Source: Uliginosibacterium aquaticum (lineage in GTDB: Bacteria > Pseudomonadota > Gammaproteobacteria > Burkholderiales > Rhodocyclaceae). From it: 64,000 nt of DNA. The position numbers were made by a program, and so were the translations under genes. Location of the stretch: contig NZ_JABCSC020000001.1 of assembly GCF_012972705.2 (NCBI RefSeq), positions 1,550,001 through 1,614,000 of the forward strand, given 5' to 3'. The notes below the pieces were generated by a model, which worked only from the letters and a program-made list of their open reading frames with translations, searched no databases and was not told where the DNA came from. Shown here in pieces: positions 26,390 through 34,745 of this stretch. Numbering within the stretch: position 1 is the stretch's first letter; every line of letters starts with the position of its first letter.

Positions 26390-27970
26390 ATGGTGAAGGT
26401 CAAACGGTATGTGGGGAAAACGGCGCGTGAGGCGCTGGCGGCACTGAAGGCGGATCTGGGACCGGATGCCGTGGTGTTGTCCAATCGTGCGGTGGAAGGC
26501 GGGGTGGAAATTGTTGCCCTGCCGGCCGAGCAGATGGGTGAACTCTCCGCCACCGTGCAGCAGGCTCGCGCTCCGCAGCCCGTCGCTCCGGCTCCGCGCC
26601 CGGTGGCTGCGCCAGCAGCGCGATCGCCCGCTAGAGCAGCGACGCAGCGTGTTGAAGCCGATGAAGAGGACGATTTCACGGTCACCCTCGGTCAGCATAT
26701 TGCCCGTCTCTCGCGTGAGAACGCCGCCCAGAGCCTTCCTCCGCGCAGCCGTCCGCAAGCGAGCTTTGAAGCCGATCTTGGCGCCCGGCGCGCCGATGAG
26801 CCGGTCGGGCGTCAGCTTGATGTGCGTCCTTTTACGCCGCCTCGTGTGCAGCCTAATGGTGAGCCCTGGAGCGAGCCGGCCGCTGCGGCCCCTGCCCGCG
26901 AAGAGCCCCGTTCCCAGCCAGCAGTCAGGCCTGCCAATCCCCGCTTGGGCGCATCGATCGGGCAGATAGAGCGTGATGCTCATATCGATGCGCTGGAGGC
27001 TTCCAACGCCCGCATGGCCGAGGAGCTTGGCTCGATCAAGGGCATGCTGGAGCGCCAGTTGGCCGGCTTTGCCTGGAGTGAGCTGTCGCGTCAGGCGCCG
27101 GCACGCACCCAGATGATGAGCGAGCTGCTCGAGTCCGGTTTTTCGGCCAAGCTGGCCCGCAACCTGACCGAGGGGGTCAATGGCGAGCTCGGCACGAGCG
27201 AGGTTCGCAACGAGATCCGCAATCGCCTTGCGCGCCGTCTCAAGCTGGTCGATAGCGATGCCGACCTGATCGAGCGCGGTGGCGTGTATGCCCTGGTTGG
27301 CCCGACCGGGGTGGGCAAGACCACCACCGCCGCCAAGCTCGCCGCACGCTGCGTGGTGCGCCACGGCGCCGACAAGCTGGCCTTGATCACCACCGATGGC
27401 TACCGGATCGGCGCTCATGAGCAGCTCCGCATCTACGGCCGCATCCTTGGCGTGGCCGTGCACGTGGTGCGCGATGCGGCCGATCTGCGCCAGACCCTGC
27501 AGGATCTGCGCAACAAGCACATGGTGCTGATCGACACCATTGGTATGAGCCAGCGCGACAAGATGGTCGTCGAGCAGGCGGCCATGCTGACCTCTGCCGG
27601 TGTCGTGCGACGCCTGCTGGTGCTGAATGCCACTTCACGCGGCGACACACTGGATGACGTGGTGGCCGCCTATGATGGCCCGGATCTTGCGGGATGCATC
27701 CTGAGCAAGGTCGATGAAGCTGCTTCGCTGGCGCCGGTGCTGGATGTGGCGATGCGCCGCGAACTGCAGGTGTATTACGTGGCCAATGGTCAGCGGGTGC
27801 CCGAGGATCTGCATCTGCCCAACCGGGGTTATCTTGTGCACCGTGCCTTGCGTGAGTTGAAGGCTGATTCGCCTTACAAGCTCGAGTCGCTCGACGCCTG
27901 CATGCTGATGGCCGCCACGCCGGAAAGCAGCAGCCATCAGCGGGCCAACGCAGGAGGAGGCTTTCGATGA
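26390..27970 (+). CDS. flhF: Flagellar biosynthesis SRP-type GTPase FlhF
   Basis: 526 aa. An N-terminal basic/variable region (MVKVKRYVGKTAREALAALK) and a Pro/Ala-rich linker precede the N domain and the SRP GTPase G domain, with G1 GPTGVGKTTTAAKLAAR, DGYRIGAHEQLRIYG, G3 DTIGMSQRD and SKVDEAASLAP. FlhF sets the position, usually polar, and number of flagella by recruiting the first basal body parts. ATG 26390 has GGAGG upstream. It overlaps the next gene by 4 bp. Confidence 0.96.
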   Translation: MVKVKRYVGKTAREALAALKADLGPDAVVLSNRAVEGGVEIVALPAEQMGELSATVQQARAPQPVAPAPRPVAAPAARSPARAATQRVEADEEDDFTVTLGQHIARLSRENAAQSLPPRSRPQASFEADLGARRADEPVGRQLDVRPFTPPRVQPNGEPWSEPAAAAPAREEPRSQPAVRPANPRLGASIGQIERDAHIDALEASNARMAEELGSIKGMLERQLAGFAWSELSRQAPARTQMMSELLESGFSAKLARNLTEGVNGELGTSEVRNEIRNRLARRLKLVDSDADLIERGGVYALVGPTGVGKTTTAAKLAARCVVRHGADKLALITTDGYRIGAHEQLRIYGRILGVAVHVVRDAADLRQTLQDLRNKHMVLIDTIGMSQRDKMVVEQAAMLTSAGVVRRLLVLNATSRGDTLDDVVAAYDGPDLAGCILSKVDEAASLAPVLDVAMRRELQVYYVANGQRVPEDLHLPNRGYLVHRALRELKADSPYKLESLDACMLMAATPESSSHQRANAGGGFR

Positions 27971-28779
27971 ATGACATCATGCAGCGTGCTGCCAGGGTGA
28001 GTCGCCAGGTCGATCAGGCCGACGGCCTGCGCCGCCTGCTGCATGCGGCGCCGCCCGAGGTGCTGGCGGTGCTGCCCTGTGGTGGTGGTGCCAGCCGCTG
28101 GCTGGCTGCGCAGTTGCGGGTGAGGGCTGAGAGTGGCTTGCGTCTGTTGGTGCTCGAAGAGCGCTTGGCCGCCGGCAACATGGGGGACTGCCTGGGGCGT
28201 AATCCACGCTTCGATCTGCGCATGGCGGTGGAAGGCTTGATGCCGGCTTCCAGCTGCCTGGTTGAAGCCCAGCCCGGGCTGGAGATCGCGCAGGTGGCGG
28301 CGCTGGTCGAGCAGCTTGGCAGTGAGCGCATCTTCAATCAGCGGGCTATCGAACAGCTGCGCGGTCTGCGTGCCGGGCACGATGAGTGGGTGATCGTGGC
28401 CCAGCCGGCCGAGTTGCGCAGCCTCTCGGCGCTGGCTTTTGCCGCGCCGCGCCTGCTTTTGCTGCTGGATGCCCAGCCGATGTCCATCACCACTGCTTAT
28501 GCCAGTCTCAAGCGCCTGTGTCAGGCTGGTGGCGAGCGACATGTGTCGGTGTGTTTCACGCAGCCCCCGGGGCCTCGTGAGCAAGGGCTTCTGACGAGCT
28601 TCTGCGAGACGGCGCTGAACAGGCTGGAGCTGCCCTTGCAGCCGGTTTCGAGTCTCGGTGAGGCTTTGCGCGAGCGTGCCCGAGAGACTGGGGAAAGTGC
28701 CGATGCTTTCATCGAGCGGCTGGTCCAGACTACAAGCGGTGCCACCCGCTTGCATGGCAGGGGGCCGGGGCGCGTGTGA
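27967..28779 (+). CDS. FlhG/FleN-position protein without a recognisable P-loop
   Basis: 270 aa. It occupies the flhG (fleN) position between flhF and fliA, where a MinD-like ATPase limiting flagellar number is expected. The N-terminus has a DQADGLRRLLHAA segment like the FlhF-activating DQAxxLR helix of FlhG. However, the deviant Walker A motif (GKGGVGKT) is replaced by LPCGGGASRWLAAQLR, and Walker-type Asp motifs are not evident. It is probably a diverged FlhG that keeps the FlhF-contact helix but has lost normal ATP binding. It may instead be an unrelated family in that position. It is translationally coupled to flhF. Confidence 0.65.
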   Translation: MNDIMQRAARVSRQVDQADGLRRLLHAAPPEVLAVLPCGGGASRWLAAQLRVRAESGLRLLVLEERLAAGNMGDCLGRNPRFDLRMAVEGLMPASSCLVEAQPGLEIAQVAALVEQLGSERIFNQRAIEQLRGLRAGHDEWVIVAQPAELRSLSALAFAAPRLLLLLDAQPMSITTAYASLKRLCQAGGERHVSVCFTQPPGPREQGLLTSFCETALNRLELPLQPVSSLGEALRERARETGESADAFIERLVQTTSGATRLHGRGPGRV

Positions 28780-28944
28780 GTCTTAGAAACCGCGCCGGCG
28801 AAGATGGAATAAGGCGGAACACACCGGGCTTTTCCAGCCGTCACGGCGTGCAGAAGTCTGCACAATGGTGACAAAGAGCTTTCAGGCGCCGCAATCTCCG
28901 GGAGCGGCACAGAGCCTGGATCGAACCGAAGGAAAGAGGTCGCC

Positions 28945-29697
28945 ATGTACAACGCAGCTGGAACACTGGACAAGAACCAGCTCATTACGCGCTATGCGCC
29001 GCTGGTCAAGCGGATTGCCTACCATCTGATGGCCAAACTGCCGGCCAGCGTGCAGGTGGAAGACATCATCCAGAACGGCATGATGGGCTTGCTGGATGCC
29101 ATTACGCGCTATGAGGAAGGGCTCGGCGCGCAATTTGAGACTTATGCCGTGCAGCGCATCCGGGGTGCCATGCTCGATGGCCTGCGTGAAAACGACTGGT
29201 TGCCACGCAGCCTGCGCCGCGAGATGCGCCGCATCGAGGGTGCGGTGCATACCCTGGAACAGCAGCATGGCCGTCAGCCCACCGAGGGCGAACTCGCCGC
29301 ACTGCTCGACATGCAGCTGCCCGAGTACCAGAAGATGCTGCAGGAAGCGCGTGGCTACCAGTTGGTCTATTTCGAGGACTTCGGCGACGACGATGAGGAT
29401 GATTTCCTCGAGCGCCATATCGTTGGCGAAGGGGCTGATCCTCTTAACCTGCTTGAGGACGCCAACATGCGCAAGATTCTCATCCAGGCCATCGAGGATC
29501 TACCTGATCGCGAAAAGATGGTTATGGGCCTCTACTACGAGGAAGACATGAACCTGCGTGAAATCGGCGAGGTGCTGGGCGTCTCCGAATCCCGTGTGTG
29601 TCAGCTTCACAGCCAGGCTATTGCCCGTCTGCGTTCGCGTATCTCGGGTGGGCGCGAAACCTCCCGTGGGCGTCAGCGCCGCGCGGCTGCGGCCTGA
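28945..29697 (+). CDS. fliA: RNA polymerase sigma factor for flagellar genes (sigma-28)
   Basis: 250 aa. Region 2 (YAPLVKRIAYHLMAKLPASV, QVEDIIQNGMMGLLDAI, FETYAVQRIRGAMLDGLREN), region 3 (REMRRIEGAVHTLEQQHGRQ, PTEGELA) and region 4 (LPDREKMVMGLYYEEDMNL, REIGEVLGVSESRVCQLHSQ) are all present. It directs late flagellar and chemotaxis gene transcription and is held by FlgM. GGAAAGAG precedes the start. It lies between the flhF block and a motor gene. The 165-bp gap upstream shows no clear class promoter. Confidence 0.97.
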   Translation: MYNAAGTLDKNQLITRYAPLVKRIAYHLMAKLPASVQVEDIIQNGMMGLLDAITRYEEGLGAQFETYAVQRIRGAMLDGLRENDWLPRSLRREMRRIEGAVHTLEQQHGRQPTEGELAALLDMQLPEYQKMLQEARGYQLVYFEDFGDDDEDDFLERHIVGEGADPLNLLEDANMRKILIQAIEDLPDREKMVMGLYYEEDMNLREIGEVLGVSESRVCQLHSQAIARLRSRISGGRETSRGRQRRAAAA

Positions 29698-29714
29698 GCG
29701 GAGGCTGAGCGAGC

Positions 29715-30455
29715 ATGGATCTGGTCAGCATTGCCGGTCTCCTGCTGGGCGTGCTGGCCATCGTTCTGGGCCAGATCTTCGAGGGCGGGCATATCGGCTC
29801 ACTGGTGCAGCCTACCGCCTTCCTGATCGTGATCGGCGGCACCCTTGGTGCCGTGATGCTGCAGAGCCCCTGGAAAACCTTCCGCACTGGCTTGCGGATG
29901 GTCAAATGGGTTTTCAGACCGCCGCTGCCGCATTTACCGGACATTATCGCCCAGGTCGTGAGCTGGAGCGGGGTGGCGCGCAAGGAAGGCCTGCTGGCAC
30001 TTGAGTCCCGCATCGATCCACACCCGGATCCCTTCGTACGCAAAGGCCTGCAATTGTTGGTCGACGGCGTCGAGCCCGAGCGCATCCGTGCAGTGCTGGA
30101 GGTGGATATTTCTGCCTGGGAAGCGGATCTGAAGCGCTCCACCAAGATCTGGGAAGCCGCTGGTGGCTATGCCCCCACCATTGGAATTCTCGGTGCGGTG
30201 ATGGGCTTGATCCATGTGATGGAGAACCTCTCAGATCCTTCCAAACTCGGCGCTGGGATTGCCGTGGCTTTCGTCGCAACGATCTACGGCGTGGGTTCGG
30301 CCAACCTGATCTTCCTGCCGGTGGCCAAGAAGTTGCAGGCCACCGTGGCTGATCTGGTGGCTGTGCGCGAGATGATCATCGACGGCCTGATCGGCATTGC
30401 GCATGGGGACAACCCCCGCCTGATCGAGGCGCGCCTGCAGGGTTACATCGTCTGA
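29715..30455 (+). CDS. motC: Flagellar motor stator protein, MotA/PomA/MotC type
   Basis: 246 aa with four membrane helices (LVSIAGLLLGVLAIVLGQIF, LVQPTAFLIVIGGTLGAVML, GGYAPTIGILGAVMGLIHVM, GAGIAVAFVATIYGVGSANL). The cytoplasmic loop carries charged residues of the rotor-contact region. The short leader and position after fliA match motC of the Pseudomonas flhF-fleN-fliA-cheYZ...motCD region. The expected MotB/MotD partner is not next to it: the next gene is a minus-strand cupin. Specific assignment as MotC and not MotA rests on context and length. Confidence 0.88.
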   Translation: MDLVSIAGLLLGVLAIVLGQIFEGGHIGSLVQPTAFLIVIGGTLGAVMLQSPWKTFRTGLRMVKWVFRPPLPHLPDIIAQVVSWSGVARKEGLLALESRIDPHPDPFVRKGLQLLVDGVEPERIRAVLEVDISAWEADLKRSTKIWEAAGGYAPTIGILGAVMGLIHVMENLSDPSKLGAGIAVAFVATIYGVGSANLIFLPVAKKLQATVADLVAVREMIIDGLIGIAHGDNPRLIEARLQGYIV

Positions 30456-30462
30456 GGCTAGC

Positions 30463-30810
30463 CTACAGGGCCCAGAACACGAATACGCCGAGGGTTTCCT
30501 GGCTGTCGTTTTCCAATCCGTGGCTCTGGCCGATCTTGGTCAGGATTACGTCTCCAGCCTTCACGCGGCGCGTTTCACCATCGATGCGCAAGAGGCCTTC
30601 ACCGTACTGGATTGCATACACTTCCTCGCGTGCATCATGGTGATCGTGTTCGCCGATTGAACTGCCGGGCGGCAATTCAGTAAAGGCGATGTAGCGCAGG
30701 CCTGAGGCGAAATCCTCTGTCCCGAAGAGCTTGCGGCTGAGCGCCTTGCCTTTGCCTTCATGGATGGGTTTCTCGATGGCGGGCGTGCTGTGAAGGTTGC
30801 GGATCTGCAT
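30463..30810 (-). CDS. Small cupin-domain protein
   Basis: 115 aa single-domain cupin. The metal-binding motif G-x5-H-x-H is represented by GSSIGEHDHHDAREEVYAIQ with a downstream GDVILTKIGQSHGL. Function is unknown; such proteins often bind sugars or act as isomerases. It is convergent with the motor gene (7-bp gap) and divergent from the small secreted protein at 30856. Confidence 0.82.
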   Translation of the reverse strand: MQIRNLHSTPAIEKPIHEGKGKALSRKLFGTEDFASGLRYIAFTELPPGSSIGEHDHHDAREEVYAIQYGEGLLRIDGETRRVKAGDVILTKIGQSHGLENDSQETLGVFVFWAL

Positions 30811-30855
30811 GGTGCTTGGGCGTGAAACTGAAATTTATAGTGAAGGAGAAGAGCA

Positions 30856-31308
30856 ATGAAAACCGCGCTGGCTCTTGTGCTGACTTCAATGATGATAGTG
30901 GCTTTGCCGGCTGCGGCCAAAAAGGAAGGTCACGGCAATCCTCATGCGCAGGATGATGCTTACAGTCAGGGCGGAAAACCAGCCAAGGAGGGCAAATCCA
31001 AGGATGGCGGTGGTGATGCTGTCTCCATCAGCATCTCGGCTGGCATCTCGGTGGGAGGTGCACGTGATATCGCCCGCGATGTCGGCATCCGACCGGGTAC
31101 CTATCAGTCGCTGCCCCCGGGCATGCACAACCGGCTCGCCAAGGGCAAACCCTTGCCGCCCGGGATTGCCAAGAAACAGGTCAATCCGCAGATGCTGGCG
31201 CGCCTGCCGGCGCACCCCGGCCATGAATGGCTGGTGATCGGTATCGATCTGGTGCTGGTGAATATCCAGACAAAGATTCCGGTGGATATTCTGCCCGGCG
31301 TGTTCTGA
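30856..31308 (+). CDS. Secreted CigR/RcnB-like small protein
   Basis: 150 aa. A signal peptide (LALVLTSMMIVALPAAAKK) precedes a charged low-complexity stretch rich in Lys/Gly. The C-terminal half has the PPGxxxxLAxGxxLPPGIAK pattern (SLPPGMHNRLAKGKPLPPGI) and VIGIDLVLVN, as in CigR anti-virulence and RcnB-related periplasmic proteins. Function in this organism is unknown. It is preceded by GAAGGAGAAGAGCA at a good ribosome-site distance. Confidence 0.75.
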   Translation: MKTALALVLTSMMIVALPAAAKKEGHGNPHAQDDAYSQGGKPAKEGKSKDGGGDAVSISISAGISVGGARDIARDVGIRPGTYQSLPPGMHNRLAKGKPLPPGIAKKQVNPQMLARLPAHPGHEWLVIGIDLVLVNIQTKIPVDILPGVF

Positions 31309-31406
31309 GCGTATCTGGCATACCCCTTGGTACGGCTGCGTTGGAGCAGGTCGCTGTTTAGACTCGAGCCGGCGTGCACAAGGTGCATATCAACAAGGGG
31401 AAATGC

Positions 31407-31628
31407 ATGAAACAGGTCATGGCTGCTGTACTGCTGACTATGCTGGCGCTGCCGGCTTTTGCAGCGAAAGATTGTGCAGAACTCAAGGGCGAGATCGAAG
31501 CCAGGATTCAGAGCCACGGTGTGAAGAGCTTTACGCTGGAAATCGTGGAAAAGGGCAAGGGTGGCGAGGCTAAGGTCGTAGGCGCTTGCGAGGGCGGCAC
31601 GAAGGAAATCACCTACGTGCGTCAGTGA
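31407..31628 (+). CDS. Secreted DUF1161-like small protein
   Basis: 73 aa. Signal peptide MKQVMAAVLLTMLALPAFAA is followed by a mature part of about 53 residues (KDCAELKGEIEARIQSHGVK, SFTLEIVEK, KVVGACEGGTKEITYVR) with two cysteines probably forming a disulfide. It matches the DUF1161 pattern of small periplasmic proteins. ATG 31407 with AAGGGG just upstream is preferred over the upstream frame start at 31374. A strong bidirectional terminator follows. Confidence 0.8.
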   Translation: MKQVMAAVLLTMLALPAFAAKDCAELKGEIEARIQSHGVKSFTLEIVEKGKGGEAKVVGACEGGTKEITYVRQ

Positions 31629-31641
31629 GGCAGCAGCGTCT

Positions 31642-31681
31642 GGACAAAGAAAAAGGGCCGCAAGGCCCTTTTTCTTTGTCC
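31642..31681. terminator. Bidirectional rho-independent terminator
   Basis: A perfect 18-bp stem (arm GGACAAAGAAAAAGGGCC) with a GCAA loop. A-rich and T-rich parts of the stem give a T-run on either strand. It sits between the DUF1161-like gene and the 3' end of the convergent glycosyltransferase operon and can stop both. Confidence 0.93.
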
Positions 31682-31693
31682 GTTATCCGGCTG

Positions 31694-33193
31694 CTATTTG
31701 TAGCCGCGAAAGCCTTCGAGCAGCAGCACACTGGCTTCGCGTTTGAGTCCTGGCTCTACTTCCACCACGATGCGCGCAATCTGTTCGCTGCGCGCAAAGC
31801 GGCTGGCCACCGACGAGTTGTCGTTGCGTGTGACCAGCAGCATCGGGCGGCTGCTCGGCTCGTCGCGTAGCGGCACGCTCAGCTGGTAGTGGTCCGCCGG
31901 GTGCGGCAGCGGCGCCCAGGCCGCGTGCTCGGGTTTCAGGTCGCGCAGTTCATACAGCATGTGCGCCATCATCGTGCGGTCTTCCGCCAGCAGCAGCGCG
32001 CCGGGGTGGGCGGCGAGCAGCGGGCGGACTTCAGTCGCCAGCTGGTCCCAGCCCTTGGCGCGTTTGAGCGGATCGAGCTTTGCGGGCTGAGCCTCGCCGC
32101 GCAGCGCGAAGTAGTCCCCCAGATGGTAGGCACCGAGCATCAGGACGACGTTCAGCGCCATGGCCCCCACCCACCAGCGGTTCTTCAGGCGCGCGAGCCA
32201 CTTCACGCCGAGCAGCAGGGCCGTCAGCAAGGCCGGGGCGGCCCAGTTGCCGTTGGCTTCCGAGCGCATGGCCTGCAGGAAAACGATGCCCAGCAGCGGC
32301 AGCGAAAAGGCCAGCACGAACTGGTAGCGCGCATCGCGCCACTTGCGCAGGGCCAGCAGCAGGCCGCCGATGAAGGCGAAGGCAAAACCGGGGCCGAGCG
32401 AGCCGACCTGGGCCAGCAGGAATTCGCCCAGATTGCCGCTCTTGTCGTTGCCTGCCACGTGGGTGATGTCGGCCGTATGGCGAAGGGTGGGGAAGTCGTT
32501 GGCCCAGTTCCAAACGATGTTGGGCAGCACGATCAGGCTGGCCAGCACGATCGCTGCCCACAGGCCGGGGTGTGCGAACACGCGGCGCCGCTTGGCGTCG
32601 CCCAAGAGATACAGCGTGGCTGAGGCCGCAAAGGCTGCCATGGTGTATTTGGCCATGATCCCGATGCCGACTACGGCGCCCAGCAGCAACCAGTCGCGTA
32701 GGCGGTCGCGCTCGATGGCGTGCAGCAGGCACAGCATGGCGGCTGCCCAGCAGAACAGCAGTGGCGCATCGGTGGAGACCGCCAGCCCCAGCGCCGAGAC
32801 GATCGGGATCAGCGCGAAGGCCAGACCGGTGCGAAAACCGATGCGCGCGTCGAAGAGGCGCTCGCCGAGACGGAACATCAACCAGGCGGTGGCGGGGTAG
32901 AGCAGCAGCGAGGGCAGTTTCACCGCCAGCAGGCCATCGCCGAACACGGCGGTGCTGGCCGCGATCAGCCAGGCCACCACAGGCGGCTTGGAGAAGTAGC
33001 CCCAGTCCAGGTTCTGGGCCCAGGTCCAGTACTGTGCTTCGTCGATGTAGAGCGTCACGCCCAGACGCGGGATGATCCACAAGCGATAGGCCGTCAGCAG
33101 CGCCAGCAGGAGCAGCAGCAGCCAGGCCTGGGCCAGACGCGTGCTGGGCTTGGCCTCTTCGCTGGCGAAGCGGATGCGGGTCCAGTCTTCCAT
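31694..33193 (-). CDS. ArnT-like lipid-linked sugar glycosyltransferase (GT83/PMT fold), copy 2
   Basis: 499 aa integral membrane protein with about 11-12 helices. It has the PMT/ArnT signature near the N-terminus: a first-loop acidic pair in YIDEAQYWTWAQNLDWGYFS, KPPVVAWLIAASTAVFGDG and VKLPSLLLYPATAWLMFRLG. Such enzymes move a sugar from undecaprenyl phosphate to lipid A or another periplasmic acceptor. ATG 33193 overlaps the stop of the upstream paralogous gene by one base; the frame continues upstream but is not coding there. It is the last gene of a four-gene operon ending at the bidirectional terminator. Confidence 0.87.
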   Translation of the reverse strand: MEDWTRIRFASEEAKPSTRLAQAWLLLLLLALLTAYRLWIIPRLGVTLYIDEAQYWTWAQNLDWGYFSKPPVVAWLIAASTAVFGDGLLAVKLPSLLLYPATAWLMFRLGERLFDARIGFRTGLAFALIPIVSALGLAVSTDAPLLFCWAAAMLCLLHAIERDRLRDWLLLGAVVGIGIMAKYTMAAFAASATLYLLGDAKRRRVFAHPGLWAAIVLASLIVLPNIVWNWANDFPTLRHTADITHVAGNDKSGNLGEFLLAQVGSLGPGFAFAFIGGLLLALRKWRDARYQFVLAFSLPLLGIVFLQAMRSEANGNWAAPALLTALLLGVKWLARLKNRWWVGAMALNVVLMLGAYHLGDYFALRGEAQPAKLDPLKRAKGWDQLATEVRPLLAAHPGALLLAEDRTMMAHMLYELRDLKPEHAAWAPLPHPADHYQLSVPLRDEPSSRPMLLVTRNDNSSVASRFARSEQIARIVVEVEPGLKREASVLLLEGFRGYK

Positions 33194-34737
33194 TACTTCA
33201 CCCGCACCAGCACCACGCCACCTTCGCGATACAACTCGTCGACCGGGGTGCCTGCCGGCAGGCGGTCCGTGCGGGTCAGCGCGATCTGGCCCGGCCGGGC
33301 CTGCACCGTAGGCGTTACGCGCTGGCTGTAGACCGAGAAACTCGGCGCATGGAAATTCCACAGCACGGTCGGTTCGTCGTACTGGCGCGCGGCGAGCCCT
33401 GCGCGCTTCACCGGCCCCTGCAGCACGTCTCCCATGAAGGGAGCGATGGCCAGCGCCAGCAGCAAGGTGTTGAGGCAGGCTATGGCCAGCACGCGCCGGG
33501 CCGGGTCGAAGGGCAGGCGCAATGCGGCTGCGCTGCCCAGCAGGGCCAGGGCCGTGAGCGGGTAGTAAGCGGCGGGGATCGCTTCGGCGATGCGTGATAC
33601 CTGAGCCAGGTAGTAGCTGTCGCGCACCCAGCCGGCCTGGGCGCTCAGGGCAAGCAGGCTGGGCAGGGCGATGAAGAACAGCATCAGGCCGAACAGGGGC
33701 AGGGCGCCGAGGAAGACCGATTTCACCCGTTCGCGATGCAGGGCCAGCAGCACGAAGAGCGGCGTGCAGCCATACAGCGCGTAGTGCGGCAGTTTTGTGC
33801 CGGAGAGCGAGAAGAAAGCAGTGACGAAAATGAACCAGACCCACAAGAAGCGCGGCAGCGGTTCTTTCCAGTCTTCGGGCAGGCGGCGCACCGAGGCGAT
33901 CAGCCAGCTCAGCCAGGGCAGCAGCAGCACCGGAATCATCAGCACGTAGTAGAACAGGCTGCCGGAGTGGCCTTCCATGGAGCCGGAGAAACGCTCCACG
34001 TTGTGCTTGAGGATGAAGCCGTTGATGAAATCCTGACCGTGGATGGCGAGCGCGGCGGCATACCAGGGCACGGTCACGGCGAGCAGGATTGCCCAGCCGG
34101 CCGGGTTGAACACGCTGCGCAGCCAGTCACGGAAGCGCCCGGTGCTGAGACAGTAGAGCAGGGTGGTGGCGCCCGGCACCAGCAGCGCGATCGGGCCCTT
34201 GGTGAGCACGCCCAGCCCGATCCACAGGTAGCTGCGCAGGAGCGGCGCACGCTGGCCGGATTCGAGGTGACGCCAGCCATCCAGCAAGGCCAGTGCAAGC
34301 AGCATGTTCAGCAGCGCATCCGCAGTGGCGGCACGGCCGATCACGTGCACACCAAGGCTGGTCGCGGCGATGCCGCAGGCCAGCACGCCGGCGGCGCGAC
34401 CAAAGCGCTGCCAGGCGAAGAGGCCCACCGCATAGCACCAGGCCGAGGCGGCCAGCGCCGAGGGCAGACGGAAGCTCCACTCATTCGGACCGAACAGCCA
34501 TACGAAGACGGCCTGACACCAGTAGATCAGGATCGGCTTGTCAAAGCGCGGCGCGCCATTGAGCCAGGTCGACAGGAAATCGTGGCGCACGAACATCTCG
34601 CGCGTGGCTTCCGAGAAGGCGCCTTCGTCCACGTCGAAGAGCGGCGCGCCGCCCAGGTTCATCAGGAACAGGACGGCGGGCAGCAGGAACAGAAGCCAGC
34701 GTGCCGAGCCCGCAGGGGTATTGCCGGAAACTTGCAT
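33193..34737 (-). CDS. ArnT-like lipid-linked sugar glycosyltransferase, copy 1
   Basis: 514 aa, about 12 helices. Signature FDVDEGAFSEATREMFVRHD, FLSTWLNGAPRFDKPILIYW is characteristic of ArnT/PMT family enzymes (the D-E pair in DVDEGAFSEATREM), with FSLSGTKLPHYALYG later. A C-terminal periplasmic part of about 100 aa follows. The donor is probably a polyprenyl phosphate sugar made by the GT2 enzyme encoded immediately upstream. This is a different subfamily from the following gene. The two together suggest two sequential or alternative transfers. Confidence 0.88.
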   Translation of the reverse strand: MQVSGNTPAGSARWLLFLLPAVLFLMNLGGAPLFDVDEGAFSEATREMFVRHDFLSTWLNGAPRFDKPILIYWCQAVFVWLFGPNEWSFRLPSALAASAWCYAVGLFAWQRFGRAAGVLACGIAATSLGVHVIGRAATADALLNMLLALALLDGWRHLESGQRAPLLRSYLWIGLGVLTKGPIALLVPGATTLLYCLSTGRFRDWLRSVFNPAGWAILLAVTVPWYAAALAIHGQDFINGFILKHNVERFSGSMEGHSGSLFYYVLMIPVLLLPWLSWLIASVRRLPEDWKEPLPRFLWVWFIFVTAFFSLSGTKLPHYALYGCTPLFVLLALHRERVKSVFLGALPLFGLMLFFIALPSLLALSAQAGWVRDSYYLAQVSRIAEAIPAAYYPLTALALLGSAAALRLPFDPARRVLAIACLNTLLLALAIAPFMGDVLQGPVKRAGLAARQYDEPTVLWNFHAPSFSVYSQRVTPTVQARPGQIALTRTDRLPAGTPVDELYREGGVVLVRVK

Positions 34738-34745
34738 CGCGTGGT

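Noticed and set aside
31642-31681. Hairpin considered as a small RNA or repeat
   Set aside because: Perfect stem with T-runs between two convergent gene ends is fully explained as a bidirectional terminator.
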